From: an uncultured Pseudomonadota bacterium
GTDB taxonomy: Bacteria > Desulfobacterota_B > Binatia > UBA9968
Direction of reading: 5' to 3'
NCBI GenBank assembly: GCA_946478635.1
Contig: CAMLCX010000001.1
Location: 1 to 60,847 of the forward strand
Length of the DNA: 60,847 nt
The notes beneath the pieces were generated by a model. That model saw nothing but the letters and a program-made list of their open reading frames with translations. It ran no database searches and had not been told where the DNA came from. Within the stretch, counting starts at the first letter, position 1. Every line of letters begins with the position of its first letter. Positions 1-8,057 of the stretch are shown in pieces. The position numbers were made by a program, and so were the translations under genes.

Positions 1-2
1 CG

Positions 3-551
3 ACCCATCAAGGACTACACGCGATCCACCAGTATCTCTTGCGGCGCGTTTACGGCATCGACGATAAGAAACTGAGATGGGAATCGTACCCGCAGGAGAA
101 ACTTCTTGACGCGCTCATGAGCGGCAAAGCCGACGCCGTGGTTTTACTCGATCACTTCTTCTTTCGAGGCGAGGTCGCCGAAGGCGTTAGCTGCCTTTAT
201 ACCGACGGAGAGGCTTGGCAGAAACTCCACGGGTTCGATGAGATGATCAAACATATGGTGGCGGCGCGAGAAGACTTATTGCAACAGTATCCCGGGATTA
301 AAGAGACTTTATTGCGAGCGTTTCGCGCGTCTTTCGCCTACAGTGAAACTCATTTGGAAGAGATCGCCGAAGCCTTTATCGCGCGCTACGGCGGCGATCA
401 GGACGCGCTGCTGGCCTCGGCGCGATATCCGCGCATCGAGTTTACCTTCACTGAAAAGGAGCAGCGCCTCGCCCAAGCCGAGATGGAATTACTTGTCGAG
501 GTAGGGCAAATATCCCATACCGCACCGATCGCGACGTTGTTTGCGCCGTGA
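3..551 (+). CDS. Periplasmic substrate-binding protein, SsuA/THI5 (NMT1-like), 5' partial
   Basis: This is the C-terminal part, about 182 residues, of an exported ligand-binding protein. The frame is open from the first bases of the window, so the true start and the signal peptide lie outside; the TTG at 39 is internal. The visible part begins with a T-H-Q-G-L-H-A-I-H-Q-Y-L stretch, followed by a G-K-A-D-A-V-V-L-L strand, as in the second lobe of SsuA/THI5-type proteins that feed ABC importers of sulfonates, pyrimidines and similar compounds. The ligand cannot be read from the sequence. The stop TGA (549-551) overlaps a GTG in the frame of the next gene. No permease or ATPase gene is next to it on this side. 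The family call is fairly safe, the substrate unknown. Confidence 0.7.
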   Translation, partial: THQGLHAIHQYLLRRVYGIDDKKLRWESYPQEKLLDALMSGKADAVVLLDHFFFRGEVAEGVSCLYTDGEAWQKLHGFDEMIKHMVAAREDLLQQYPGIKETLLRAFRASFAYSETHLEEIAEAFIARYGGDQDALLASARYPRIEFTFTEKEQRLAQAEMELLVEVGQISHTAPIATLFAP

Positions 552-577
552 CGGCCGCTTGCCGATCATACCCGAAA

Positions 578-1561
578 ATGCCCGTCCGGCGATTCTTTCT
601 CCTTCGGCGCCGAAGGTATCCCGGCGCCCTTGCCGCAATCTTCGCGCTTTTTGCCGCGAGTTCATGCGCGACGATCACGAGTCGGGATGCGGCAGAGCGT
701 CTTGAGCAAACCGCCGGTCTTATCGAGGACGTTAAATCGTTCGGCAAAACTCTGGGCATCGAACCGACGGAGGCGCTTAGCCGAACAGAACGGCAAGGAC
801 CGGCGGTGACCATTTTTTGGCTATGGATGCAACGCGAAGGAACTCTCGCGATCAGCGCCTCCATAGATATTCGTTTGGCGATCGGCTACAGCGCCGAGAA
901 CGAGCGGCTCAAGATCGACCAGGTGTACCGAGTCGATCGGTACAGCGTGTATTATCGCCAGGGCAGTGAATTTTCGGACTCTCGTTCGGTGGCCACAATC
1001 AGTTTTGCCGCCGAACCGGTCGTGCGGCGCGTGAAAGTCATCTTGCACGAAGATTTGCACGGGGACGGTAATTTTGCGTTGCCGTGGGAAATTGAAGAGG
1101 GAATTGTCACGCCGCTGGGGTCGCTGGCTGCCATCGAATATTTTCGCTGGAAGGGCGATGAGAAGAATCTCCGGAACGCGGTCGCCTCAGTTGACGAAGA
1201 ACGACGGGCATCAAGAGAATTGAACGCCTTCGTCGCGCAGGCGCAGGCTCTGTTCGCCCAGGAAACGATCGAGGTAGCGAAGGAGAAGATTCTCGCGAAC
1301 CTGGCGAAATTTCCAATTTATCAAAAGCAATTCGAGCGTCAGGTGAGCGGCCAGCACGCGCCGACCGTATTGGAAGCCAAAGTCAGTCACGATTTGGCTT
1401 ATTATCGTTACTTCGACAACATTGCTTCGCTCGCCGAGATTGCGCCGAATTTGCAAATGCTGATCGGAGACCTAAAAGGGATCCCGGCCAACGCTACCCA
1501 CGGAGTCGTCGAGGAATTCCTGCGCAACCTCAAGATCAAGTACAGCATCGCGCGTAACTAG
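578..1561 (+). CDS. Putative exported (lipo)protein with HExxH metallopeptidase motif
   Basis: I do not recognise a named family. Counting from an upstream GTG at 548, which overlaps the previous stop, the protein has 337 residues; I prefer ATG 578, because it gives a compact signal sequence: basic R-R-F-F-L-L-R-R-R-R, a hydrophobic stretch, then A-S-S-C. The cysteine could be lipidated, but the -3 residue is Ala rather than Leu, so the lipobox is weak. In the mature part there is H-E-D-L-H (residues 167-171 in the 337-residue numbering), followed 10-26 residues later by W-E-I-E-E and A-A-I-E-Y-F, which could supply the third zinc ligand as in gluzincins. The C-terminal half is helical and charged. 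Neither start has a clear Shine-Dalgarno sequence; translation may be coupled to the upstream gene. Function inferred only from the motif. Confidence 0.6.
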   Translation: MPVRRFFLLRRRRYPGALAAIFALFAASSCATITSRDAAERLEQTAGLIEDVKSFGKTLGIEPTEALSRTERQGPAVTIFWLWMQREGTLAISASIDIRLAIGYSAENERLKIDQVYRVDRYSVYYRQGSEFSDSRSVATISFAAEPVVRRVKVILHEDLHGDGNFALPWEIEEGIVTPLGSLAAIEYFRWKGDEKNLRNAVASVDEERRASRELNAFVAQAQALFAQETIEVAKEKILANLAKFPIYQKQFERQVSGQHAPTVLEAKVSHDLAYYRYFDNIASLAEIAPNLQMLIGDLKGIPANATHGVVEEFLRNLKIKYSIARN

Positions 1562-1582
1562 CGGCTCTTTGGCGCGTCCAGC

Positions 1583-2815
1583 ATGAAACAATTTCGAGCG
1601 AGTCCCACCGTGCGCGCCTTGAGCGCGCTTTATGCCGGAACCTTCTTTTCCGGCGCCTGGGCGATGATCTTGCCGACGATTCCGGTGCTGGCTCGACAAT
1701 TCGACGTTTCCGCGGGTGGCGCCGCCCAGATTGTGACGGCGTTCGCTATCGGCAAATTCTTCGGCACCATCATCGCCGGCGTGCTGCTGGATCGCATGGG
1801 AACCCGCGTCGCCTTGGTGGGCGGGCCATTGGTCGCAAGCCTGGCGGGTTTGTGCGTCGTCTGGGCACCGCTCTTTTCCGTGATTCTGTTCTTGGCTTTA
1901 ATCATGGGGGCCGCCGACAGCTTGTGGGCGGCGGCGCGCGAAGTTGCCGGTATCGATCTCGCGCATCGCAGCCAACGCGGCCGGGTGATCAGCGGCTTGC
2001 ATGGAGTGCACACCATCGGCGCCGCATTTTCTCCCTTCGCCGGCGGCTGGCTTACGGAAACATTCGGTTTCGAAGCCGCGTTCGTCGGCTATGCCGTGGC
2101 CACCGTGCTTTCGGTCCCATTGGGTTTTATCGGCCCCAACCCGGATGTTTCTCCGCGCGCCGAAAAGCCGGAAGATGCTCCCAGAGGCTGGAGCTGTAGG
2201 GCCATCGCGCAGCGGCTTGGCGCAATTAGGGATCTCTATCGGGAGATCGATTCCGGTTTGCGACCGACTTACTGCGCGATCACCTTCGCAACCCTGGTGA
2301 ATCAGTCCCAACGCGTGATCGTGCAAAGCATGTTGCCGCTCTACGCGGCTTTTTATTTGCACTTGGCCCCGACACAGATCGGCATGCTATTTACCGTCTC
2401 CGGCATCATCGTATTTGCGATGATCATACCCGCGGGATTTCTTATGGATCGTGTGGGTCGCAAATGGTGCACGGTGCCCAGCACCGGCATTCCGGGTTTG
2501 GTATTCTTGCTTATTCCCATGACCGGGAATTTCACCCACCTGGCCATACTGGTCGGTGTCACCGGCGTGGCGCAGGGACTTTCCCTGGGTTCATTGGCGA
2601 CCTCAACCTACGACGTCGCCCCGGCGCACGCGCGCGGGCGGCTCCAGGCGCTGCGCCGGACGATCGCCGAGTTGGGCAGCGGCGTCGCGCCCTTGATCGG
2701 CGGCTATCTGGCGAACGAGTATAATCCCGGACTGCCGTTTTATGTCTATGCGCCGCTCCTGTTGCTTTCCGCGTTCCTGCTGGGGGTGGTGGGGAAGGAG
2801 ACTCTGCGGCGCTGA
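1583..2815 (+). CDS. Major facilitator superfamily transporter
   Basis: A 410-residue inner-membrane protein with about twelve hydrophobic segments in two halves. The MFS motif A appears after helix 2 as G-V-L-L-D-R-M-G-T-R, and its second-half copy as G-F-L-M-D-R-V-G-R-K. The first half carries a G-x-A-x-x-P-x-x-G-G-W loop near helix 5, as in drug/H+ antiporters and sugar permeases of the family. It most likely moves a small solute using the proton gradient; substrate and direction cannot be read. Start ATG 1583 follows the preceding gene by 21 bases and lacks an obvious Shine-Dalgarno sequence, so co-transcription with the genes before it is likely. Confidence 0.85.
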   Translation: MKQFRASPTVRALSALYAGTFFSGAWAMILPTIPVLARQFDVSAGGAAQIVTAFAIGKFFGTIIAGVLLDRMGTRVALVGGPLVASLAGLCVVWAPLFSVILFLALIMGAADSLWAAAREVAGIDLAHRSQRGRVISGLHGVHTIGAAFSPFAGGWLTETFGFEAAFVGYAVATVLSVPLGFIGPNPDVSPRAEKPEDAPRGWSCRAIAQRLGAIRDLYREIDSGLRPTYCAITFATLVNQSQRVIVQSMLPLYAAFYLHLAPTQIGMLFTVSGIIVFAMIIPAGFLMDRVGRKWCTVPSTGIPGLVFLLIPMTGNFTHLAILVGVTGVAQGLSLGSLATSTYDVAPAHARGRLQALRRTIAELGSGVAPLIGGYLANEYNPGLPFYVYAPLLLLSAFLLGVVGKETLRR

Positions 2816-2914
2816 TGGACCCTGCAAAATTTTGACAGTTTGCCGCATACGCGATATGGCTTTGCCAATTTTTCGGATCAGCGCGGCCGTGCGCGGAATA
2901 ACTTTAGGAGAGTC

Positions 2915-3676
2915 ATGAAGCTCGCAACCTGGAATGTCAATTCGCTCAAAGTCCGGCTTCCGCAGGTGCTCGATTTTCTTGCCGCCCACAAACCGGATGT
3001 CCTGTGCCTGCAGGAAACAAAAACAGAGGACGAAAAATTTCCGATATTGGATATCCATGCGGCGGGATACCAGGCGGTTTATTCCGGACAAAAAACCTAT
3101 AACGGCGTAGCGATTCTCGCGCGGGAACCGCTTCAGGACGTGACGAAGGGGATCGCGGATTTTGACGATCCGCAAAAGCGCGTGATCGCCGCGGTGATTC
3201 AAGGCGTGCGTGTTATCTGCGTCTATATTCCCAACGGCGAGAGTGTCACATCCGAGAAGTACGGCTATAAGCTGGATTGGCTCGAGCGGCTCAACAAGTG
3301 CATCAAAGTAGAACTGGAAAAGTACCCGCGGCTCGCTATATTGGGCGATTACAACATCGCGCCTGAGAATCGCGATGTGCACGATCCGAAGTTTTGGGAA
3401 GGCAGGGTGCTGTTCAGCGAGCCGGAGAAATCGGCGTTTAATGAGCTGGTTGCGCTGGGGTTGTGCGATAGTTTTCGATTATTCGAGCAGGCGGAAAAGT
3501 CTTACACGTGGTGGGATTATCGGATGAACGGCTTCAAACGCAATCTCGGATTACGCATCGACCATATTCTTCTTTCCGCGGAACTGGCGAAATCTTGTAA
3601 GAGCTGTTCCATCGATCGCGTTCCGCGCACGCACGAGCGTCCTTCCGACCACGCGCCGGTGATCGTGGAGATTTAG
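2915..3676 (+). CDS. xthA: Exodeoxyribonuclease III (AP endonuclease)
   Basis: A 253-residue enzyme of the exonuclease III family, which cuts DNA 5' of abasic sites and removes 3' blocks during base excision repair. Catalytic residues are in place: N7, E34 in Q-E-T, Y104 in V-Y-I-P-N-G, D145 and N147 in G-D-Y-N-I-A-P, D216 in R-I-D-H, and the final S-D-H with D245 and H246. Length is close to the usual 255-270. The frame is open upstream to 2840, but ATG 2915 is preceded by TAGGAG at 2905-2910 and starts with the typical M-K-L-A-T-W-N-V-N-S, so I use it. Stands alone between the MFS gene and a palindromic repeat. Confidence 0.95.
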   Translation: MKLATWNVNSLKVRLPQVLDFLAAHKPDVLCLQETKTEDEKFPILDIHAAGYQAVYSGQKTYNGVAILAREPLQDVTKGIADFDDPQKRVIAAVIQGVRVICVYIPNGESVTSEKYGYKLDWLERLNKCIKVELEKYPRLAILGDYNIAPENRDVHDPKFWEGRVLFSEPEKSAFNELVALGLCDSFRLFEQAEKSYTWWDYRMNGFKRNLGLRIDHILLSAELAKSCKSCSIDRVPRTHERPSDHAPVIVEI

Positions 3677-3739
3677 GGAGCGGAGAGTTGGCCGCAAAGA
3701 ACCCAGCGCGGCAGAGCCGCAACCAAAAAAAGAAGGATT

Positions 3740-3818
3740 CACCACGAAGGCACGAAGGACACGAAGGAATTGGATCATAAAAACTCCGAACTTCGTGCTC
3801 TTCGTGACCTTCGTGGTG
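3740..3818. repeat. Long palindrome of CACGAAGG units upstream of the GxxExxY gene
   Basis: The left arm (3740-3767) is made of three near-copies of CACGAAGG and the right arm (3791-3818) of their complements CTTCGTG, separated by about 23 bases, giving an almost perfect 28-bp hairpin. A diverged copy of the same motif (CTTTGCGTGTTTTGCGTTCTTTGTGG) lies just after the next gene at about 4361-4388, so that gene is bracketed by related repeats. Such units recur in many environmental genomes; the link to GxxExxY genes is my recollection and inference. Confidence 0.75.
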
Positions 3819-3924
3819 AGGTCGAATTGTCCCGTAGAATCGAATCGTAGCTTTGGTGCCTGAAACATTTGCGCAGGCCACGCAAATTTCGAACTATAGC
3901 AGTGCAGTGCAAAGGCCGAAAAAA

Positions 3925-4347
3925 ATGACTGACAAAGAAATCAATCTACTGTGCGATCGAGTGAGGCAGATTGCGTATGATATTCACGTCTATCTCGGGC
4001 ATGGGCATTTGGAAAAAGTGTACGAAATGGCATTGGCTCATAGATTGCGCAAGGCCAATATCGCCGTCGAGCAACAACATCCGCTCAACGTTTACGATGA
4101 AAACGGTACTTTACTGGGAGAGTATTACGCTGACCTTTTGATTGAACACGTGCTGATTGTTGAGATCAAGGCGGGACGGGCCTTCGCACTCGAACACGAA
4201 GCCCAAATCCTCGGATATCTACGTTCCGCGAAACTTGAACATGGGTTGCTGATCAATTTCGGTTCGCAAAAGTTCGAGATTCGCAAGTTCGCCTGGTCGC
4301 AAAGGGTGACTCACCGACCGCTAGTCAAACGATGGCAGAACTGCTGA
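3925..4347 (+). CDS. GxxExxY protein (PD-(D/E)XK nuclease-like)
   Basis: A 140-residue protein of the GxxExxY family. The name-giving motif is G27-H-L-E30-K-V-Y33. Further on, Y-Y-A-D70-L-L and V-E80-I-K82-A-G form the D...ExK core of the PD-(D/E)XK nuclease fold. Its biological role is not established; the fold suggests DNA cutting or binding. The frame extends upstream to 3853, but conservation begins at M-T-D-K-E-I, so ATG 3925 is used. It sits between copies of the CACGAAGG palindrome, as if repeat and gene travel together. It looks intact, with no truncation. The family call is firm, the function open. Confidence 0.85.
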   Translation: MTDKEINLLCDRVRQIAYDIHVYLGHGHLEKVYEMALAHRLRKANIAVEQQHPLNVYDENGTLLGEYYADLLIEHVLIVEIKAGRAFALEHEAQILGYLRSAKLEHGLLINFGSQKFEIRKFAWSQRVTHRPLVKRWQNC

Positions 4348-4400
4348 AGTTTTATTCTTATACTTTGCGTGTTTTGCGTTCTTTGTGGCCATTCCTTCTC

Positions 4401-5522
4401 TTATTCGAAGTTATACAACGTAGCGCAGTTGTCCCAGAGCCATTTACGTTTCATCTGATTGGTGAAAGGTTGTTGCAAGAACGTGTCGATGGCGTGCGGA
4501 TACTTCACATCCAAGTGCGGGTAGTCGGTCGAAAAGACCATGTTGTCCTCAAGTCCGTATTCAGGAATGTGTTTTGCCGTGATTTCGTCGCATTCGACGG
4601 CGCCGTAGCACTGTCTTTGGAAATACTCGAGCGGCGTGAGCGTTAAATAGGGATATTCCGCCTTGCCCGTCGTGTCGGCGTATTCGCCCATGCGCCAGAG
4701 CAACCAGGGCGCCCACGAGCAATTCCCTTCCAGGAAGGCCACCTTCAGTCTAGGAAAGCGTTCCATCACGCCGCCAAAAATCATATCGCCGCAGGCGAGC
4801 ATGTTGGCGAAAGGGAAGCCAAAAGTGTTGAACATCGAGAACGTCGAGCAGATGTGGAAGAATGCCGGCTGCGGCAGATAGACTCGGCCCGCTTCGTGAA
4901 AGCCCACCGGCAGATTCAGTTTCTCGCATTCCGCCCAGAGCGGATCGTAGTAAGGGTCGCTCCACTTTTTGTTGTTGACGTGATTGGGCCGGAGGAAGAT
5001 GCCGCGAAAACCGTATTCTTTCACGGTCCGGCGAATCTCTTCGATGGATCCGCTGATGTCGTGAGGCGCCACCATCGTGACGCCGTACATTCGTTTTGGA
5101 TCCGTGTCGGCGAAATCATGCAGCCAGTCGTTGTAAGCGCGCGCGATAGCGGTGGCGAAGTCGGGGTCGAGGCCGTCCATGCCCAAAACCGTCAGCCCGC
5201 GAGTCGGAAATAGGACCGCCACATCCAATCCTTCCTTATCCATCGCCTGGATTTGCGAGACGCCGTCAAAGTTTCGTTTGCCGGCGTCGCCGTATTTCTC
5301 TTCGAAGAAGTCCTGGCGGTACTTGGCCAGAGCGGGATTCTCCGGTTGCCGGGGAATGGGCATGATCTTGCCTTCCAGCTCGATTCCCAAATCGCGGAAG
5401 GAGCGGTTGAGCCCCTTCGGCGCGCGGTCCAAATAAATCTTATCGATGTAGCGTTGCCACAAATCCGCCGGCTCGAAAACATGCATGTCGGAGTCCATCG
5501 CTTTGAATCCGTTTTTGGCCAT
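4401..5522 (-). CDS. Amidohydrolase family 2 protein
   Basis: A 373-residue metal-dependent hydrolase or decarboxylase of the amidohydrolase-2 group (TIM barrel, cytoplasmic). The first metal motif is D12-M-H14, then H209 in V-G-F-H-E-A-G, and a late aspartate D333 in S-T-D-Y-P-H. Where many relatives have A-H-G-G there is F-L-E-G-N with E265, a variant I associate with a subgroup of uncharacterised proteins. Start ATG 5522 has GGAGGAG nine bases upstream; the open frame to 5705 runs into the neighbouring gene and is not used. It lies 31 bases after the Bug-type binding-protein gene on the same strand, so the two probably form an operon for uptake and breakdown of one organic acid. Substrate unknown. 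Confidence 0.85.
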   Translation of the reverse strand: MAKNGFKAMDSDMHVFEPADLWQRYIDKIYLDRAPKGLNRSFRDLGIELEGKIMPIPRQPENPALAKYRQDFFEEKYGDAGKRNFDGVSQIQAMDKEGLDVAVLFPTRGLTVLGMDGLDPDFATAIARAYNDWLHDFADTDPKRMYGVTMVAPHDISGSIEEIRRTVKEYGFRGIFLRPNHVNNKKWSDPYYDPLWAECEKLNLPVGFHEAGRVYLPQPAFFHICSTFSMFNTFGFPFANMLACGDMIFGGVMERFPRLKVAFLEGNCSWAPWLLWRMGEYADTTGKAEYPYLTLTPLEYFQRQCYGAVECDEITAKHIPEYGLEDNMVFSTDYPHLDVKYPHAIDTFLQQPFTNQMKRKWLWDNCATLYNFE

Positions 5523-5553
5523 TGTCTCGCTCCTCCTTTTGATTGGAATAGAA

Positions 5554-6624
5554 CTATTTTGCCTGCGATAGAAATTGCAGGTTGTCTCTGACCGTTTGCG
5601 AAATCGCCAGCACTTCAGCGACGATGCGCTCGGCTTCTTCGCCGGAAACGTAAGTAATATCCAACTTGAATTTGTTCGCTTGCGCTTGGAACTCCGGATC
5701 GGCAAGTGTAGCCTTGAAAGCGCGGCGGAGAATCTCCAATCGTTCCGATGGCGTGCCCGGTGCCACGGTTAAGGGCCGCTGGTATTCCATCTGCGACATG
5801 TACGCTCGATAGGTCGCGATATTGACATCGCTGCCGAGCACGTCGGTAAACAGCGGAATATTTTTCACTTCCGCATCGCTCAACCGCGAGTGGATAAGCA
5901 GCGGCAGAAGGCGATCGTCGCCTTTGGCATCAACCATGTCGCGGCGCGTCGCGACCACCGATTCCCAGTTGGTAAAATCGCCATCGACTTCGCGGCGCTG
6001 CATGGCCAATCGCACCTGAGCAGTGCCTTGATAGCCCGAGACAACATTGAACTTGCTGCCGAGCATCTTGTTCAGCATCAGCGGCAAATCGATGCTGTGC
6101 GAGCCCGGCGCAGTGCCGCCGACTTTGACGGTTTTCCCGGACTTCATCATCTCGTCGAAACTCTTTACGCCGGAAAAAGCCATGATGACGAAAACCGGAA
6201 CGCCTTTGCTCGGCGCGCCGATCCAACCGAACTTGCGCGCATCGAACCGGATATTGCGATCGCCAAGCGCCTGATTCAAGACGAACGCGCTGTTCCAGTT
6301 GGCGATGGTCAAGCCGTCCGGCTTTGCATTGTTGTAGAGATAATTGGCTGCGACCAAACTGCCCGCGCCGGTCATGTTTTCCACCAAGGCAGACGGATTT
6401 CCCGGGATGTGCTTGCCGATGTGCCGCGCTATGGTCCTCGTGTAGGTGTCGTAGCCGCCGCCGGCGGCCTGACCGACTATGAAACGGAGGGTCTTGTCTT
6501 TGTAGAAATCCTGAGCGAGGGCCGGGTGGTCATCCGGGAGGGAGAAGCTTATCGCCAACAGCATTGCAATGAATGCCACGGTATGTGACAGCTCAATCTT
6601 TGACGCGAACCGTCCAGATTTCAC
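5554..6624 (-). CDS. Bug/TctC-family tripartite tricarboxylate transporter binding protein
   Basis: An exported binding protein of about 356 residues in the Bug family (TctC-like), which captures carboxylates or amides for TTT transporters. After the signal sequence (S-H-T-V-A-F-I-A-M-L-L, ending P-A-L-A-Q) comes D-K-T-L-R-F-I-V-G-Q-A-A-G-G-G-Y-D, the usual first strand and carboxylate-binding glycine loop, then P-G-N-P and the M-T-G-A-G-S-L block. The frame is open to 6720; I chose GTG 6624 because GGAGGA lies just before it and it leaves a normal signal peptide. ATG 6654 is an alternative. No TctA/TctB membrane genes are present here. Likely the first gene of an operon with the amidohydrolase downstream. 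Confidence 0.85.
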   Translation of the reverse strand: MKSGRFASKIELSHTVAFIAMLLAISFSLPDDHPALAQDFYKDKTLRFIVGQAAGGGYDTYTRTIARHIGKHIPGNPSALVENMTGAGSLVAANYLYNNAKPDGLTIANWNSAFVLNQALGDRNIRFDARKFGWIGAPSKGVPVFVIMAFSGVKSFDEMMKSGKTVKVGGTAPGSHSIDLPLMLNKMLGSKFNVVSGYQGTAQVRLAMQRREVDGDFTNWESVVATRRDMVDAKGDDRLLPLLIHSRLSDAEVKNIPLFTDVLGSDVNIATYRAYMSQMEYQRPLTVAPGTPSERLEILRRAFKATLADPEFQAQANKFKLDITYVSGEEAERIVAEVLAISQTVRDNLQFLSQAK

Positions 6625-6908
6625 AATTCCTCCGTAAATGGATCCGGCTCTCATTCCGTCGGGATGAAGACTCCAGTCCATTTGTGATTCCAGCTGGAAT
6701 GAGGTGTAATGTCCGTGCAACGGAGAGTAGCCGATGAGGTGCTGTTATTTCAACGTTAGCGCGGCTGGGTCCGTTTTTATTCGGCAATCCGAACGGATGG
6801 ACTCTCTTTCTGGGAATCGTCCAATACTGAACAGACAGATTCTCCCTCGTGCGCTATGCTATTTATGTTTAGTGCCAGGATGATGCAGAACTCAACAGGA
6901 GGTTTCGT

Positions 6909-6998
6909 ATGGCAGCCATTGCACCGGTTTTTGTAATGTTTTTGATCTTGATTGTTATCTTCAAGCTAGCTAAATGGAGCGCTTACCGACGTAAGTAA
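6909..6998 (+). CDS. Small single-pass membrane protein, 29 residues
   Basis: A short open frame with AGGAGG at 6898-6903 and ATG at 6909. The product is M-A-A-I-A-P, a run of about fourteen hydrophobic residues (V-F-V-M-F-L-I-L-I-V-I-F), then a basic tail K-L-A-K-W-S-A-Y-R-R-K. This is the profile of a bacterial membrane microprotein with a short N-out segment and positive inside. No family is recognised. It lies in the gap between the divergent Bug operon and a small hypothetical gene and may be transcribed with the latter. The strong ribosome binding site and clear transmembrane profile argue that it is translated, but there is no homology evidence. Confidence 0.55.
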   Translation: MAAIAPVFVMFLILIVIFKLAKWSAYRRK

Positions 6999-7135
6999 AG
7001 CGTAATTGTCTGGGCTGGCGCCATTTGTATAAATTGGCGAGGGCTCAAACGATGTCGCCGGCACTAGAGCAACGCCGAAATGCGGCAGGCCCGGCTCATC
7101 ATGGTTCGATCAAATCGAACTCGAAAGGCGAATGC

Positions 7136-7402
7136 ATGCAACGATACAACAATCATCCCATTTACGGCATCGGAATTCGTGGGCTCGAGAACAAATGGAA
7201 CTGCAGGGGCTTGATATTTGACAGCGAAGATCAAGTGACGGAGATCCAAAGATTGGAGTGTCCCGAATTAACGTTTGTGACCAAGCGAAAGGCCGAAGAC
7301 TACGGGCTCGAACTCTGTAAAAAATGGATTAACGAGCAAAGCATCGAATCAAGCAGCCGCAAAGACTCGACGTCGGCGAAAGCCGGGGCGGTAGCGCTTT
7401 AG
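7136..7402 (+). CDS. Hypothetical protein, 88 residues
   Basis: Not recognised. From ATG 7136 the product starts M-Q-R-Y-N-N-H-P-I-Y-G-I-G-I-R-G-L and contains a compact mixed region with two cysteines (W-N-C-R-G, L-E-C-P-E) and a helical end (A-E-D-Y-G-L-E-L-C-K-K-W-I). The last twenty residues are Ser/Ala-rich and probably disordered. The frame is open back to 7025, but the extra segment is low in conserved-looking character, and AAGGCG precedes 7136. No signal peptide or membrane segment. It may be small, soluble and structured (beta strands then a helix). Its only near neighbour is the 29-residue membrane gene upstream. Confidence 0.5.
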   Translation: MQRYNNHPIYGIGIRGLENKWNCRGLIFDSEDQVTEIQRLECPELTFVTKRKAEDYGLELCKKWINEQSIESSSRKDSTSAKAGAVAL

Positions 7403-7406
7403 TTTA

Positions 7407-7477
7407 CGAAACCCCAATTTTCGAAGTAGATGTCGCCGGTTTGCATTTAGCCCGCTTTACGGGACTTGGGGTTTTCG
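7407..7477. repeat. Inverted repeat just after the 88-residue gene
   Basis: Arms CGAAACCCCAA (7407-7417) and TTGGGGTTTTCG (7466-7477) match over 11-12 bases with one extra base, around a loop that itself contains CCCG/CGGG. It begins four bases after a stop codon. It could be a transcript end structure, but no T-run follows. It opens a 655-base stretch (7403-8057) that has no convincing gene and holds three unrelated inverted repeats. Confidence 0.5.
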
Positions 7478-7597
7478 GGAGCGGTGAAAAAGCGCTGAGT
7501 CCCATTTTCAAACCCGTTTTCACTTCAATACCATTACCCGCGCCACGACTGCGCTCCCTCCTCCTTCGAAAATATAGGCGCGAATCGCTTAAGCGTT

Positions 7598-7706
7598 GTA
7601 GCCTGGATGCAGCGAAGCGGAATCCAGGAGGACGGTGTGGGGCGTGGCATGGTCCAAAGATCGCGTGAATCAGGGACCCGGATTACGCTTCGCCTATCCG
7701 GGCTAC
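7598..7706. repeat. Imperfect palindromic element, about 110 bp
   Basis: The left end reads GTAGCCTGGATGCAGCGAAG and the right end ends GCCTATCCGGGCTAC; the two 30-base arms are nearly complementary. Elements with GTAGCC-TGGAT ... GGATTACGCTTCGCC ... GGGCTAC are widespread in proteobacterial genomes as non-coding palindromes. Small translated frames across it are not real genes. Confidence 0.7.
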
Positions 7707-7832
7707 AGGAGCACGGTTGCGGGGAGGCTATTTCCATACTCTGTGGACCTGCGTAAGATCATGAACCACTCCTTTGAAAATAGGTTAACGGTCAACCGAC
7801 GATGAAGAAGCCGATCGGCACAGCACCTCATT

Positions 7833-7924
7833 CCTTCCCCTTGACGGGGAAGGATAAAGGGAAGGGATGATTTGGTTTTGTTCCTGAGCACCCTATCCCG
7901 GCCTTTCCCCGTCAAGGGGAAAGG
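7833..7924. repeat. Pair of nested palindromes (CCTTCCCCTTGACGGGGAAGG type)
   Basis: Two 21-23 base palindromes, one at 7833-7853 and one at 7902-7924, are inverted copies of each other about 50 bases apart, so each can fold alone or the two can pair. The centre TTGACGGGG / CCCCGTCAA is typical of repeats found between genes in many environmental bacteria. The rest of 7925-8040 shows no gene; a TTGACA at 7988-7993 has no good -10 partner. Confidence 0.7.
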
Positions 7925-8057
7925 AGTCGGATTCGATCCAGCGATACACCGCCTTCGTTACAACCCGGCGTTCGGCAAAAAGTCAGTTGACACAGAATCC
8001 AATTTGGCGCTACCTACGGGGTGTGGATTTTACGTCGGTCGAGGATAGGGAGGCCAA

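Noticed and set aside
5890..6588. Long plus-strand open frame opposite the Bug gene
   Set aside because: It mirrors the codon pattern of the minus-strand gene, has no ribosome binding site and no recognisable domain.
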